Positions 8,891-18,290 of a stretch of DNA of 64,000 bases are shown here, one piece after another. The translations under genes were made by a program, and so were the position numbers. The DNA lies in the NCBI GenBank assembly GCA_021773435.1, contig JAJFKC010000036.1:84372-148371 (forward strand). The letters run 5' to 3'. The DNA is from Porticoccaceae bacterium (GTDB lineage: Bacteria; Pseudomonadota; Gammaproteobacteria; Pseudomonadales; Porticoccaceae). The notes under the pieces are model-generated. The model was not told where the DNA came from and ran no database searches. It saw only the letters and a list, made by a program, of their open reading frames with translations. Each line of letters opens with the position of its first letter. Position 1 is the stretch's first letter.

Positions 8891-10494
8891 GGGTTTTCAG
8901 CGGCTTTGTTTAAGGGGAAATCGTACTGGCTGTAAAAATCAGCCAGGTATTGTCCAAAGTTAGTGACGTCTGAAGTTTCAATAGCAGCCTGTTTGGCCAG
9001 CGACTGTTCGGCAGCTTCGCTAAAAGATTGAGCTTGAGATGGGTCGAGGGGATTGCTGAGGAAGTACTCGCGGTGCTGACGGGCGTGACCAAGCGCAGTT
9101 TGAAAGTAGGTTTTGCCTGAGCTAGCCATTTCATTAAGTAATTGTGCGGCGGGGGTATGCTCTGGATCGTCGAGGCGAGTTTTTAATTTTTTAAGCGCAG
9201 CACTATGTACCGCCTTCGGTAGCCTCGAATCCAGTATTCCCGCCACATCTTCAAGTTCCTGATACAAGCTGCCCGCCCATTTTCGCAAGGTAATTTCCTG
9301 ACCATTTCGTTCGAGTTTGAGGCCTGGATCGCGACCCTTATAGACGACCTTACGCTGATTCTCCAGCACTTGATGATATTCGTTATCATCGGTCGTGGGG
9401 CTGTCGCTCAATAAGCAATGTAGTAAAAACACATCAAGAAAATAAATCTGCTCTGCGTCGATTCCTACCGGGGAATAGGGATTGAGGTCGATACAACGGA
9501 TTTCGACATACTCAACACCCCGTTGCCACAGCGCGACCGCCGGCGCTTCGCCACTATGAGTGACACGTTTAGGCCGAATGGTGCTGTAAAATTCGTTTTC
9601 TATCTGCAGCAGGTGGGTGTTCAGCTGCCGATAGTGGCCGCTCTTATCCTGAATGCCGATTTTCTGATAATCCGGATAGGGCGTGGTCAGCGCTTTGCGC
9701 AGGTTTTCAATATAGTTCGACAAGTCGTTATAGCAAACCACCAGTGAATCTTGGGCCTTGCTTTGATAGCCCAGGTCGCCCATTCGCAATGACGTCGCAA
9801 ACGGCGTATGCAGACTGTGAGCGTCGCCGTTAAAGGGCTGTAATTGATGTTGCCGATTACGTACAAAGGAGCGACACACAGCCGGTGCGCCGCCAAATAA
9901 ATACAATAATATCCAGAAGTGCCGACGGAAATTTCGAATCAAGCCAAAGTACTGTTCGGTTTTGTAATCCTGCAAGGCGCCAGCATAGCTCGCGCTTTCT
10001 TTTAGCGCATGCCAGCAGTCATCGGGTACCGACCAGTTGTAATGGATTCCTGCTATGGTTTGCATCAGTCGTCCATAACGGTTGCCGAGGCCTTCACGGT
10101 ATATTTTTTTCATGCGACCGATATTGGATGCTCCATAGTCCGCCAAAGGAATATCCCGGTCATCACCGAGCACGCAGGGCATGCTATTCACCCAGAGCAG
10201 CTCATCGCCGATATTCTGGTAGGTAAAGCGATGGATGTTTTCTAGCGTGGTTAATACATCTGGCACCGAAGTCAGCGGCGGGGTAATAAATTCGAGCAAG
10301 GCTTCGGAAAAATCTGTGGTGATGCTGGGGTGGGTCAAGGTCGAGCCAAGCGCTTTAGGGTGGGGCCGTTGAGACAGCTCTCCCTCGGGACTTACCCGCA
10401 GACTTTCCTTTTCGATGCCGCGCTTAATGCCGGATAATAAGGATTCATGCCCCGGCTTTGACAGGGCGGACAGGCGCTGTGTTAGCGTTGGCAA
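8887..10494 (-). CDS. gshA: Glutamate-cysteine ligase GshA
   Basis: It catalyses the ATP-dependent joining of glutamate and cysteine, the first and rate-limiting step of glutathione synthesis. The 535-residue length and the motifs GIEKESLRVSPEG (near residue 25), TDFSEALLEFITPP (near 60) and YVEIRCIDLNPYSPVGI (near 330) identify the gammaproteobacterial type-1 GshA. The start is a TTG at 10494, fixed by AGGAG 7 bases upstream. It heads gshA-acpH-dsbB with a 4-bp overlap to acpH. The second glutathione enzyme, gshB, is also in this window. Confidence 0.96.
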   Translation of the reverse strand: MPTLTQRLSALSKPGHESLLSGIKRGIEKESLRVSPEGELSQRPHPKALGSTLTHPSITTDFSEALLEFITPPLTSVPDVLTTLENIHRFTYQNIGDELLWVNSMPCVLGDDRDIPLADYGASNIGRMKKIYREGLGNRYGRLMQTIAGIHYNWSVPDDCWHALKESASYAGALQDYKTEQYFGLIRNFRRHFWILLYLFGGAPAVCRSFVRNRQHQLQPFNGDAHSLHTPFATSLRMGDLGYQSKAQDSLVVCYNDLSNYIENLRKALTTPYPDYQKIGIQDKSGHYRQLNTHLLQIENEFYSTIRPKRVTHSGEAPAVALWQRGVEYVEIRCIDLNPYSPVGIDAEQIYFLDVFLLHCLLSDSPTTDDNEYHQVLENQRKVVYKGRDPGLKLERNGQEITLRKWAGSLYQELEDVAGILDSRLPKAVHSAALKKLKTRLDDPEHTPAAQLLNEMASSGKTYFQTALGHARQHREYFLSNPLDPSQAQSFSEAAEQSLAKQAAIETSDVTNFGQYLADFYSQYDFPLNKAAENP

Positions 10495-10612
10495 ATTGGG
10501 CTCCTTCCTAATGTTTTGATTTGAGAATGTTGAGTGAAAAGACTACGTTCTGACATGCCATTTGTTCATAAATAATCGCCGCTTGAGGGGTTTGATGAAT
10601 GGCCAGCGGTGT

Positions 10613-10852
10613 TTATGCGGCAGATTGGTCGTCGTGAGTCTGAGCCAGCACCGGCCGGTTTTTATCGTCGGCTGCACAGGCCACTATTTCGGCGCGTAGT
10701 GCGATATTGCCGGCATTGAGTTCCAGTAGCTGGTTCAAGGCAATATCGCGATGCGGTGTGCTAAATAAATCTGTGGCCGCGCACTCCCGGGTCCACAACA
10801 ACTCTTTGGTCAATAGCTTACCAGCGGCGTCTCTCACAACAAATAGTGTCAT
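10613..10852 (-). CDS. Small protein of unknown function upstream of gshA
   Basis: A 79-residue open frame, ATG at 10852 with only weak AGAGAA upstream. I do not recognise the family. It starts MTLFVVRDAAGKLLTKELLW, has two isolated cysteines (Cys24, Cys59), a leucine-rich helical middle and a polar tail. There is no signal peptide or membrane segment, so it is probably cytosolic. It lies 118 bp upstream of gshA on the same strand and could share its transcript. Codon use looks ordinary, which favours a real gene. Confidence 0.5.
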   Translation of the reverse strand: MTLFVVRDAAGKLLTKELLWTRECAATDLFSTPHRDIALNQLLELNAGNIALRAEIVACAADDKNRPVLAQTHDDQSAA

Positions 10853-11187
10853 AAACAGTTCTCTGAGCTTCGGATAGTGCTCAGTTTAACGGATCATTAA
10901 AGCGGGGCAACTGTTTTGCTCCGCAATGCCCGGCTGAACCTGATCCTGCCATCGAAAGCGTAGCGCGTTTAGATTCAGATGGCGAACAGGCGGGCTGGAT
11001 TGGCAGATATTGACAGTATCGCGATGTTGATGGACGATGCGGGACTGTTCGCAGTAGGTGTTACGGCAGCGCCGGCTACGGTCGCATTGGACAATTAGTT
11101 TCGGGGAATTTACTTCGGGTAATTAGCTCTGATGTTAATGATGCTGGGGTATCTCAATAAATCAAACAGTTAACATAGGAGAAAAAT
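10853..11187 (+). other. Intergenic region between the small protein gene and the HMG-CoA-synthase-like gene
   Basis: This 335-bp divergent spacer should hold promoters for both flanking genes. I see no convincing consensus promoter, terminator or RNA gene. An ATG-to-TAG frame of 39 codons (10979-11098) has no ribosome site. A good ribosome site, TAGGAGAA, lies just before 11188. Confidence 0.5.
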
Positions 11188-12585
11188 GTGGCTGGTATTC
11201 TTGGATACGGGGCCTACGTGCCCTACTACAGACTGACCCGGCAGGCCATAGGTGCCGGTCGCGGAGAGCGCGCGGTGGCGAGTTATGACGAAGATTCAGT
11301 GTCGATGGCTGTCGAAGCCGGGCGTGAGGCAAGTCCTAGTAACGAGGATAAAAATCATAGCGTCGATACGCTTATTTTTGCGACCACCAGCCCACCTTAT
11401 GCAGAGAAGCTTAATACCGCCGCAATAGCAGTAGCATTGGATTTGCCCGCTTCGATACGCTCTATGGAGTTGGGTGGTAATACCCGCATGGGCCTGGCTG
11501 GTTTATTGCTCGGTACCGATTTAGGTTCAGCGGGCAAAACCACCATGATTTGTGCCGGTGATGTTGTGGTTGGCGGGCCGGGTGGCGCCAGGGAGCGTGA
11601 TAGCGGTGATGGCGCTGTTGCCTTTGTTACTGGGCCGGATGATCAGGCCATCGCCGTCGTGCTAGGTCAGGCATCGACCACCACCGAAGTGCTGGATGTG
11701 TGGCGATTACCCGGTGATCAATTTGCCCGGCAGTGGGAAGAGCGGTTTGGCATCGAAGTGCTCGGCCCGGTGAGTCTCGATACCGCTCAGCGCGCCCTGA
11801 CCGATGCTGGTGTTGCACCAGACCAGTTAAGCGCAGTGATTCTTGATGCCACTAATAAGCGCGACGTTGCCGGTATTCCACGGGCATTAGATCTTAAAGC
11901 TGAACAAATGGTCGATATGCTGGCCGATAATACGGGTCGCTGCGGGGCTGCCCACGCGGGACTTGTGCTAGCCAATAGCCTTGATACCGCTCAGCCCGGA
12001 GACAAGATTCTGGTGTTGTCCACGGCCGATGGTTGTGATGCTGTGGTGCTGGAAGTGACCGATAAAATTAATAATGGTCGACCAAAACGAAGCGTTCAAC
12101 ACTGGTTAGCCTCAAGCAATAACGAACTGGCCTACAACACCTATCTTAAATGGCGAGGCGTCTTGCCCTTCGAGCCGCCACGGCGCCCAGACCCTGGTAG
12201 ACCCGCAGCACCGATTATGAAAAGGAATGAACGCTGGAAATACAGTTTCTATGGATCCCGCTGTGGAAACTGTGGTCAGGGTCACCTACCGCCCCAGCGA
12301 GTTTGCGTTAAGTGCCGATCAGTTGACAACATGAAAGAAGAGCGCTTTGCGGATGAGGCGTGTAAAGTAACCACGTTTACACTGGATCATCTGGCTTATA
12401 GTCTGCAACCGCCAGTGATTTCTACGGTCGCAGACTTTGATGTTGGTGGCCGACTTGCTTGTGAATTAACCGATGCCGACCCAACAGCGGTAAAGATTGG
12501 TAATCGACTTGAGATGACCTTCCGACGGTTTTATACCGGTCAGGGAGTCCACAATTATTTCTGGAAAGCGCGACCGCAGCGCTAG
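11188..12585 (+). CDS. HMG-CoA-synthase-like protein fused to a C-terminal DUF35 zinc-ribbon/OB domain
   Basis: Residues 1-300 have the thiolase-fold arrangement of hydroxymethylglutaryl-CoA synthase relatives (MAGILGYGAYVPYYRLTR, TLIFATTSPPYAEK). Residues 345-465 are a DUF35 acyl-CoA-binding module with a zinc ribbon (Cys359, Cys362, Cys373, Cys376) and an OB fold. Where HMG-CoA synthases carry the nucleophilic Cys this protein reads GGNTRMG (97-102), so the usual catalytic Cys seems absent; that is common in this bacterial family as I know it. The start is a GTG with TAGGAGAA upstream. It is followed 11 bp later by a thiolase, its likely partner in acyl-CoA chain cleavage or synthesis. Confidence 0.8.
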   Translation: MAGILGYGAYVPYYRLTRQAIGAGRGERAVASYDEDSVSMAVEAGREASPSNEDKNHSVDTLIFATTSPPYAEKLNTAAIAVALDLPASIRSMELGGNTRMGLAGLLLGTDLGSAGKTTMICAGDVVVGGPGGARERDSGDGAVAFVTGPDDQAIAVVLGQASTTTEVLDVWRLPGDQFARQWEERFGIEVLGPVSLDTAQRALTDAGVAPDQLSAVILDATNKRDVAGIPRALDLKAEQMVDMLADNTGRCGAAHAGLVLANSLDTAQPGDKILVLSTADGCDAVVLEVTDKINNGRPKRSVQHWLASSNNELAYNTYLKWRGVLPFEPPRRPDPGRPAAPIMKRNERWKYSFYGSRCGNCGQGHLPPQRVCVKCRSVDNMKEERFADEACKVTTFTLDHLAYSLQPPVISTVADFDVGGRLACELTDADPTAVKIGNRLEMTFRRFYTGQGVHNYFWKARPQR

Positions 12586-12596
12586 GGGAAAATATT

Positions 12597-13781
12597 ATGG
12601 CTAGTAACGGAATTAAAGATCAGGTAGCGATCGTCGGTATGGGTTGTACCGCATTCGGTGAACACTGGGACAGAGATGCCTCAGATATGCTGATTGAGTC
12701 GGCGACCAGTGCCTATCAGTCCGCAGGTGTCGACCCCGAAGATGTCGATGCTTATTGGTTGGGAACCTTTGCCAGCGGTATTTCTGGCATGGTCTTTTCT
12801 GAAGCGCTGAAAACACCCTATAAACCGGTGACCCGGCTGGAAAATATGTGCGCCACGGGCAGCGAAGCGATTCGCAATGCTGCCTATGCGGTTGCTAGCG
12901 GTGCCTATGACCTGGTGATGGCGGTCGGTGTTGAAAAGCTTAAGGATGGCGGTTATTCAGGTCTAGTAGTACCTGGGCCCGACGGCGACGGAACAGAATC
13001 GAGCATGACAGCGCCCGCGATGTTTTCTCTCCTGGCTCCCGCTTATTGTGAAAAATATGGTGTAGAAGAGAAAGAACTAAAAGACGTGTTGTCCCGCATT
13101 GCCTGGAAGAACCATGTTGCCGGGGCAAAAAATCCCAAAGCGCAATTTCGTAAAGAAGTACCCATAGAGAAAATTTGTAATTCTCCCCGTATTGCCGGGA
13201 TGTTTGGTGTATTTGATTGCTCGGGTGTTTCGGATGGCTCAGCAGCTGCCATTTTGTGTCGTGCTGAAGATGCCCATAAATATACCGACAACCCGATATA
13301 CCTGAAGGCCTTTTCGATCGCTGCCGGACCCAATGAGGGCTTTATCAGCGAAGATTATGATTTCACCACCTTTCAGGAAGTAGTGGTATCGGCTCAGGAC
13401 GCCTATAAACAGGCGGGTATTACCAATCCCCGCGAGCAGATTAGTATGGCTGAAGTACATGACTGCTTCACGGCTACCGAACTAGTATTGATGGAGGATA
13501 TGGGCTTTTCAGAGCGCGGTGAAGGTTGGCGCGATGTGATGGAGGGTAGATTCGACGGTGACGGCGAACAACCGATTAATCCCGATGGTGGTTTAAAAAG
13601 TTTTGGTCATCCCATCGGAGCCAGTGGCTTACGCATGATGTATGAAATGTGGTTGCAGCTACGCGGCGAGGCCGGAGAGCGGCAAATCGATAATCCCAAA
13701 TTGGGATTAACCCACAATTTGGGTGGCCAGCCGGGGCGTTGTGTGAGTTTTGTTTCTATTGTCGGTAATGAGTTGGGTTAA
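12597..13781 (+). CDS. SCP2/lipid-transfer-type thiolase (acetyl-CoA acetyltransferase family)
   Basis: A 394-residue thiolase of the non-decarboxylating SCP2-like group, which cleaves or forms beta-keto or aldol-type acyl-CoA bonds. The nucleophile Cys85 sits in NMCATGSEA. Catalytic His residues are seen in EVHDCF and in SFGHPIGASG, and the C-terminal loop reads HNLGGQPGRCVSF. The gene follows the HMG-CoA-synthase-like/DUF35 gene by 11 bp, and the two probably form one complex. The substrate is unknown; relatives act in sterol, terpenoid or branched-chain degradation. It ends before a terminator shared with rho. Confidence 0.85.
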   Translation: MASNGIKDQVAIVGMGCTAFGEHWDRDASDMLIESATSAYQSAGVDPEDVDAYWLGTFASGISGMVFSEALKTPYKPVTRLENMCATGSEAIRNAAYAVASGAYDLVMAVGVEKLKDGGYSGLVVPGPDGDGTESSMTAPAMFSLLAPAYCEKYGVEEKELKDVLSRIAWKNHVAGAKNPKAQFRKEVPIEKICNSPRIAGMFGVFDCSGVSDGSAAAILCRAEDAHKYTDNPIYLKAFSIAAGPNEGFISEDYDFTTFQEVVVSAQDAYKQAGITNPREQISMAEVHDCFTATELVLMEDMGFSERGEGWRDVMEGRFDGDGEQPINPDGGLKSFGHPIGASGLRMMYEMWLQLRGEAGERQIDNPKLGLTHNLGGQPGRCVSFVSIVGNELG

Positions 13782-13838
13782 AGCTCTGACCGTAATTTCG
13801 TCGCGCATTTATACGCCAAGAGCCATTAAAAAAAGCAA

Positions 13839-13870
13839 GCAAAAAGCCCGGTGAAAGCCAGGCTTTTTGC
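13839..13870. terminator. Bidirectional terminator between the thiolase gene and rho
   Basis: A 10-bp stem (GCAAAAAGCC 13839-13848, GGCTTTTTGC 13861-13870) with a 12-base loop. An A-rich stretch at 13827-13834 gives the minus-strand transcript a T run, so it best serves rho. It may also stop the plus-strand thiolase transcript. Confidence 0.82.
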
Positions 13871-13895
13871 ATGTTACCGGTTTGTCTAAGCTCTT

Positions 13896-15155
13896 CTATT
13901 TACGCTTCATCGCCCCGAAAAAATCTTCATTACTTTCAAAGCTTTTCAGTTTATCGACTAGAAACTCGGTGGCCGCCAGGTCTTCCATATCGTGTAATAA
14001 TTTACGCAATATCCAAACTCTTTGAAGTTCTGCTTCGTCCATTAGTAAATCTTCGCGACGGGTTCCTGAGCGGCGAATATTGATCGCTGGATAGACGCGT
14101 TTCTCGGAAATCTTACGATCCAGGTGCAACTCCATATTACCCGTGCCCTTGAATTCTTCGTAGATTACTTCATCCATTTTTGAGCCGGTATCGACCAGCG
14201 TGGTGGCGATAATAGTCAGGCTACCGCCGAATTCAATATTTCTTGCGGCACCAAAAAACCGTTTGGGCTTTTCCAGTGCGTGGGCGTCAACACCGCCAGT
14301 CAACACTTTTCCGGAGGACGGAATAACGGTGTTATAGGCGCGCGCCAGGCGGGTAATTGAATCAAGCAGGATGACTACATCTTTTTTGTGTTCGACCAGG
14401 CGCTTGGCTTTTTCGATCACCATGTCGGCAACTTGTACGTGACGGGCTGGCGGTTCATCAAAGGTTGACGCCACCACTTCTCCACGCACTGTGCGTTGCA
14501 TCTCGGTGACTTCTTCAGGCCGCTCATCGATTAACAGGACGATCATGATTGTTTCTGGGTTGTTACGTGTGATCGCCTGGGCGATGTGCTGCATCATGAT
14601 AGTTTTACCGGCTTTTGGCGGCGCGACGATTAAGCCTCGCTGGCCTTTGCCTATAGGAGCGACCAGGTCGATGATTCGGCCTGTGAGGTCTTCTGAACTA
14701 CCGTTGCCTGCCTCCAGCACGAAGCGGTCATCGGGGAATAAAGGGGTGAGATTTTCAAACAGAATTTTGTTACGCGCGTTTTCGGGCTTATCAAAGTTGA
14801 TTGTATTGACTTTCAGTAGCGCAAAATAACGTTCACCATCTTTGGGTGGCCGAATTTTGCCCTCTATACTATCGCCGGTACGAAGGTTAAATCGCCGTAT
14901 TTGGCTGGGCGAAACATATATGTCATCGGGTCCGGCGAGATAACTTGAATCAGACGAGCGTAAAAATCCAAATCCGTCGGGCAATATTTCTAGCACGCCA
15001 TCGCCATAAATATCTTCACCGCTTTTCGCGTGTCGCTTCAGGATATTGAAAATTATGTCTTGCTTGCGGGAGCGCCCCAGGTTCTCAAGACCTGTTTCGG
15101 CACCAATGGTTATCAATTCGTCAATTCGTTTGGTTTTTAGATCAGTCAGATTCAT
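13896..15155 (-). CDS. rho: Transcription termination factor Rho
   Basis: A hexameric RNA-dependent ATPase/helicase that ends transcription at unstructured C-rich RNA. The 419-residue protein matches the usual length. It has the N-terminal SAP-like helices ([15 protein letters not shown]), the cold-shock-like RNA domain ([21 protein letters not shown]), Walker [12 protein letters not shown] near 180, [15 protein letters not shown], Walker [18 protein letters not shown], and the Q-loop [18 protein letters not shown]. The gene is single with a long leader upstream; trxA lies beyond on the same strand, as in many Proteobacteria. Confidence 0.98.
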   Translation of the reverse strand: MNLTDLKTKRIDELITIGAETGLENLGRSRKQDIIFNILKRHAKSGEDIYGDGVLEILPDGFGFLRSSDSSYLAGPDDIYVSPSQIRRFNLRTGDSIEGKIRPPKDGERYFALLKVNTINFDKPENARNKILFENLTPLFPDDRFVLEAGNGSSEDLTGRIIDLVAPIGKGQRGLIVAPPKAGKTIMMQHIAQAITRNNPETIMIVLLIDERPEEVTEMQRTVRGEVVASTFDEPPARHVQVADMVIEKAKRLVEHKKDVVILLDSITRLARAYNTVIPSSGKVLTGGVDAHALEKPKRFFGAARNIEFGGSLTIIATTLVDTGSKMDEVIYEEFKGTGNMELHLDRKISEKRVYPAINIRRSGTRREDLLMDEAELQRVWILRKLLHDMEDLAATEFLVDKLKSFESNEDFFGAMKRK

Positions 15156-15589
15156 ATGTTTTCAAGATAGTGTTTAGTGGATATGATTTAGTGGATGTGG
15201 ATTGATGGAGATAGTGTGCTTGGTGGGTAGTTTGGTGGGGCGATTACCAGTGGAATTTAATTAAAAACCTTGAAGGGTTAGTTAGCGATGATGGCTTTAT
15301 AATGAATGCAGCCCTGTGTAACAGAACGCTGGGTTCGATTAAACAGTTGCGCAATTTGCGCTAGTTCTTATGTGTTACTGGTTTGAATATTCGGGGATTT
15401 AAAATTACGGTATTCGGGAAGAAACTGCTTTATTTCGCGAGTATACCGCCTGCACACGAAATAACAACTGGTTTTTCCAGACCTTTTAGCTTCAATTCAG
15501 CGTGTCAAAAAGGCGATGCTAGTATTGATTTCCGGTCAGGATCGATGAAAAAACTTTCGCGCCTAATGTTTACAATCTGTGTTCACGAA
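15156..15589 (-). other. Intergenic region between trxA and rho (probable rho leader)
   Basis: This 434-bp spacer separates trxA and rho, both on the minus strand. Long leaders are known for rho, which autoregulates by attenuation in E. coli. The sequence has low-complexity GTGG/TTTGGTGGG-type stretches near 15160-15240, C-rich on the rho transcript and so plausible Rho-binding RNA. I see no coding signal or clear hairpin terminator. Confidence 0.45.
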
Positions 15590-15916
15590 CTAGATGCCTG
15601 CATCAACAAACTCACTTAGCTGTGCTTTTGATAGCGCACCAACTTTGGTGTCTTGCAATGCGCCATCCTTGAACAGCATCAAGGTAGGAATACCGCGCAC
15701 ATTAAACTTGGCGGCGACTTCCTGATTGGCATCGACATCCAGCTTGCATATTTTAAGTTTGCCGTCGTAATGGTCGGCAATTTCGTCGAGTATTGGTGCG
15801 ATCATTTTGCATGGGCCACACCACTCAGCCCAAAAATCGACCAGAACCGGGGTGTCGGCACCGAGCACATCATTATCGAAATTGGCGTCGGAGGTATGTA
15901 CTATTTTGTCACCCAT
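15590..15916 (-). CDS. trxA: Thioredoxin 1
   Basis: A general cytosolic protein disulfide reductase. The 108-residue protein carries the canonical active site WCGPC (Cys33, Cys36) and the cis-proline loop RGIPT (Pro77), with the buried Asp in LVDFWA. The ATG at 15916 is preceded by GGAG at good spacing. It lies upstream of rho, a conserved gammaproteobacterial order. Confidence 0.98.
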   Translation of the reverse strand: MGDKIVHTSDANFDNDVLGADTPVLVDFWAEWCGPCKMIAPILDEIADHYDGKLKICKLDVDANQEVAAKFNVRGIPTLMLFKDGALQDTKVGALSKAQLSEFVDAGI

Positions 15917-16135
15917 TGAGTTTACTCCAGGCTATTTGAAGGGGCTGATACGAAGGCAGGCATGATAACACTCGTTTCGTTTCCCAAACAATCTAACGAA
16001 GCCCAAACAATCTGCCGACCGTTTGCGATATCAATATTCGAGCCAATAACACGGTTATTATGAACTACTTGATGGTTTGAGATTCTAAACCAGGCGAAAA
16101 AACTATCGCTTGCGGGCGATATTGAGGAGTCGGTT

Positions 16136-18286
16136 TTGTTGAAGAAAGTGCTGGTCGTTATGGCGGTTGCTATCGGCGTCGCTGTTTATTTTCTATTAGA
16201 TTTACAGCGTTTTATCAGCGTTGAATTTTTTCAGGGCCTTTATCGACAACAGCCAAACGTAACAGCTGGCATATATTTCCTGATTTATGTCCTTGCGACG
16301 ACCCTTTCGCTCCCCGTCGGCGCCCTGTTGACCCTGGCCGGGGGCGCGGTGTTTGGCTTAACCACCGGAGTTGTATTGGTGTCGTTTGCCAGTACCATCG
16401 GCGCAACATTTGCCTTTCTGGCATCTCGCACCGTGCTGAGTGACTGGGTGCAAAATAAGTTTGAATCGCGGATGCAGGTGGTCAATCGAGGTGTTGAAAA
16501 GGAGGGTGCACTTTATCTGTTTTCGCTACGACTGATACCTTTGTTCCCGTTTTGGCTGCTCAACCTGGCTATGGGCCTGACGACTCTCAAGATCCGCACG
16601 TATTTTTGGGTGAGCCAGTTAGGCATGCTGCCAGCGACGGTTGTGTATGTGAACGCGGGTTCTGAACTGGCGGCCATAGAGGAGTTATCAATTTCGGGTA
16701 TTTTAACGCCAGGGTTATTATTGTCGTTTACCCTCCTCGCCCTGCTGCCATTTTTTGCCAGAGCTGTGGTGACATTTTTGAAGCGTCGAAAAGTTTATCA
16801 AGCGTATAAAAAACCAGGGCATTTCGACGCCAACATGGTCGTGATTGGAGGTGGCAGCGCTGGTCTGGTAACAGCGTTGATCGGCGCAGCTGTGAAAGCC
16901 CGGGTTATCCTGGTGGAGAAAGCCGACATGGGTGGCGATTGCCTCAATACCGGTTGCGTGCCGAGTAAGGCTTTAATTAAAGCCGCTCGCACCATGGCGG
17001 ATATTCGCAGGGCTGATGAACTGGGTATAAGCGTCGATGAGCCCACGGTTGATTTCCCCAGGGTGATGGAAAGAGTCGCCGATGTTATTAACACCATAGC
17101 ACCCCATGACTCTGTTGAGCGATTCACTGAGCTGGGCGTTGAGTGCATATCCGGTCAGGCTGCACTCGTATCGCCCTGGGAAGTCCAGGTCGATAACCAG
17201 GTTATCACCGCAAAAAACATCATCATTGCGACCGGCGCCAGGCCATTTGTGCCGCCTATCCCCGGTCTCGAAAAGCTTGATTATTTAACTTCCGACAATT
17301 TATGGAACCTACGTGAGCAACCTAAATCAATGTTGGTCTTGGGCGCTGGGCCGATTGGCTGTGAACTAGCTCAGGCTTTTCAAAGGCTAGGGACGCAGAT
17401 CACGCTAGTAGATATGATGCCCAACGTACTACCCCGAGAAGACAGGGACGTGTCTGACCTCGTCCGCAGGCAACTAGAACGTGAGGGCGTTGAGGTTCTA
17501 CTCAACCACAAGACCGTTGGTTTCGAGCGAGCCGACCAGGTGGACTTTGCTTTGCTTGAACAGGTAGAGCAAGGTCAACAGCAACCGATTACAGTGCAAC
17601 AACGTAGAATAGCATTCGATAAAGTATTGGTCGCGGTAGGCCGTAAAGCCATAACAGATGGACTGGGTCTGGAAGCACTGGGTCTAGAAAAAACGCCCCA
17701 GGGCACTTTGGCGGTGGATGAATATTTGCGGACTAAATTCCCAAACATTTTTGCCTGTGGTGACGTGGTCGGACCTTATCAGTTCACCCATACCGCCTCC
17801 CATCAGGCCTGGTATGCTGCGGTTAACGCCCTGTTTGGAAGCGTTAGAAGATTTGCCGTTGATTACAGCGTTATCCCCTGGACAACGTTTACCGATCCGG
17901 AAGTTGCTCACGTTGGACTTAGTGAAGCTGACGCGCGAGAAAAAAACATCGCCTACGAGGTGACCACTTATCCATTAAGTGATCTGGATCGTGCAATAGC
18001 CGATAATACCGTCGAAGGCTTTGTTAAAGTGCTGACACCACCGGGCAAAGACCGGGTATTAGGCGCCACAGTGATTGGAGCGCATGCTGGTGAATTAATC
18101 ACCGAGTTTGTCACTGCCATGAAACAAAATCTGGGCCTGAACAAAATACTCGGTACCATCCACGCCTACCCGACCTTGAGCGAAGCCAATAAAATGGCCG
18201 CTGGTGTCTGGAAGCGTGGTCACGCGCCGGAAAAATTACTAAGCTATGCGGAAAAATATCACCGTTGGCGATTAGGGAGAAAATAG
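16136..18286 (+). CDS. Fusion of a TVP38/TMEM64 (VTT) membrane domain with a MerA-like FAD disulfide oxidoreductase
   Basis: Residues 1-225 form a VTT/SNARE-associated membrane domain with several hydrophobic helices. From about 234 a pyridine-nucleotide-disulfide oxidoreductase follows: FAD site GGGSAG (238-243), redox pair in CLNTGCVPSK (Cys269, Cys274), NAD(P) site VLGAGPIGCELAQ and CGDVVG. The C-terminal motif reads HAYPTLSE, with Tyr678 where lipoamide dehydrogenases have the catalytic His; mercuric reductases also have Tyr there. MerA's N-terminal HMA domain and C-terminal Cys pair are absent. The start is a TTG at 16136 with GAGGAG upstream. Four bp separate it from the ArsM-like gene, so the two probably act together. 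The substrate is unknown. Confidence 0.85.
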   Translation: MLKKVLVVMAVAIGVAVYFLLDLQRFISVEFFQGLYRQQPNVTAGIYFLIYVLATTLSLPVGALLTLAGGAVFGLTTGVVLVSFASTIGATFAFLASRTVLSDWVQNKFESRMQVVNRGVEKEGALYLFSLRLIPLFPFWLLNLAMGLTTLKIRTYFWVSQLGMLPATVVYVNAGSELAAIEELSISGILTPGLLLSFTLLALLPFFARAVVTFLKRRKVYQAYKKPGHFDANMVVIGGGSAGLVTALIGAAVKARVILVEKADMGGDCLNTGCVPSKALIKAARTMADIRRADELGISVDEPTVDFPRVMERVADVINTIAPHDSVERFTELGVECISGQAALVSPWEVQVDNQVITAKNIIIATGARPFVPPIPGLEKLDYLTSDNLWNLREQPKSMLVLGAGPIGCELAQAFQRLGTQITLVDMMPNVLPREDRDVSDLVRRQLEREGVEVLLNHKTVGFERADQVDFALLEQVEQGQQQPITVQQRRIAFDKVLVAVGRKAITDGLGLEALGLEKTPQGTLAVDEYLRTKFPNIFACGDVVGPYQFTHTASHQAWYAAVNALFGSVRRFAVDYSVIPWTTFTDPEVAHVGLSEADAREKNIAYEVTTYPLSDLDRAIADNTVEGFVKVLTPPGKDRVLGATVIGAHAGELITEFVTAMKQNLGLNKILGTIHAYPTLSEANKMAAGVWKRGHAPEKLLSYAEKYHRWRLGRK

Positions 18287-18290
18287 TAAA

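Noticed and set aside
10979..11098. A 39-codon ATG-TAG frame in the spacer before the HMG-CoA-synthase-like gene
   Set aside because: No ribosome site, no recognisable family, and an in-frame stop just upstream; the length is easily reached by chance.
15383..15619. A 78-codon plus-strand frame between rho and trxA
   Set aside because: It overlaps trxA antisense, has no ribosome site and has an unconvincing composition; the spacer is better read as the rho leader.
16136..18286. Calling the oxidoreductase half a lipoamide dehydrogenase
   Set aside because: The C-terminal His is replaced by Tyr678, there is an N-terminal membrane domain, and no 2-oxoacid dehydrogenase genes are nearby.
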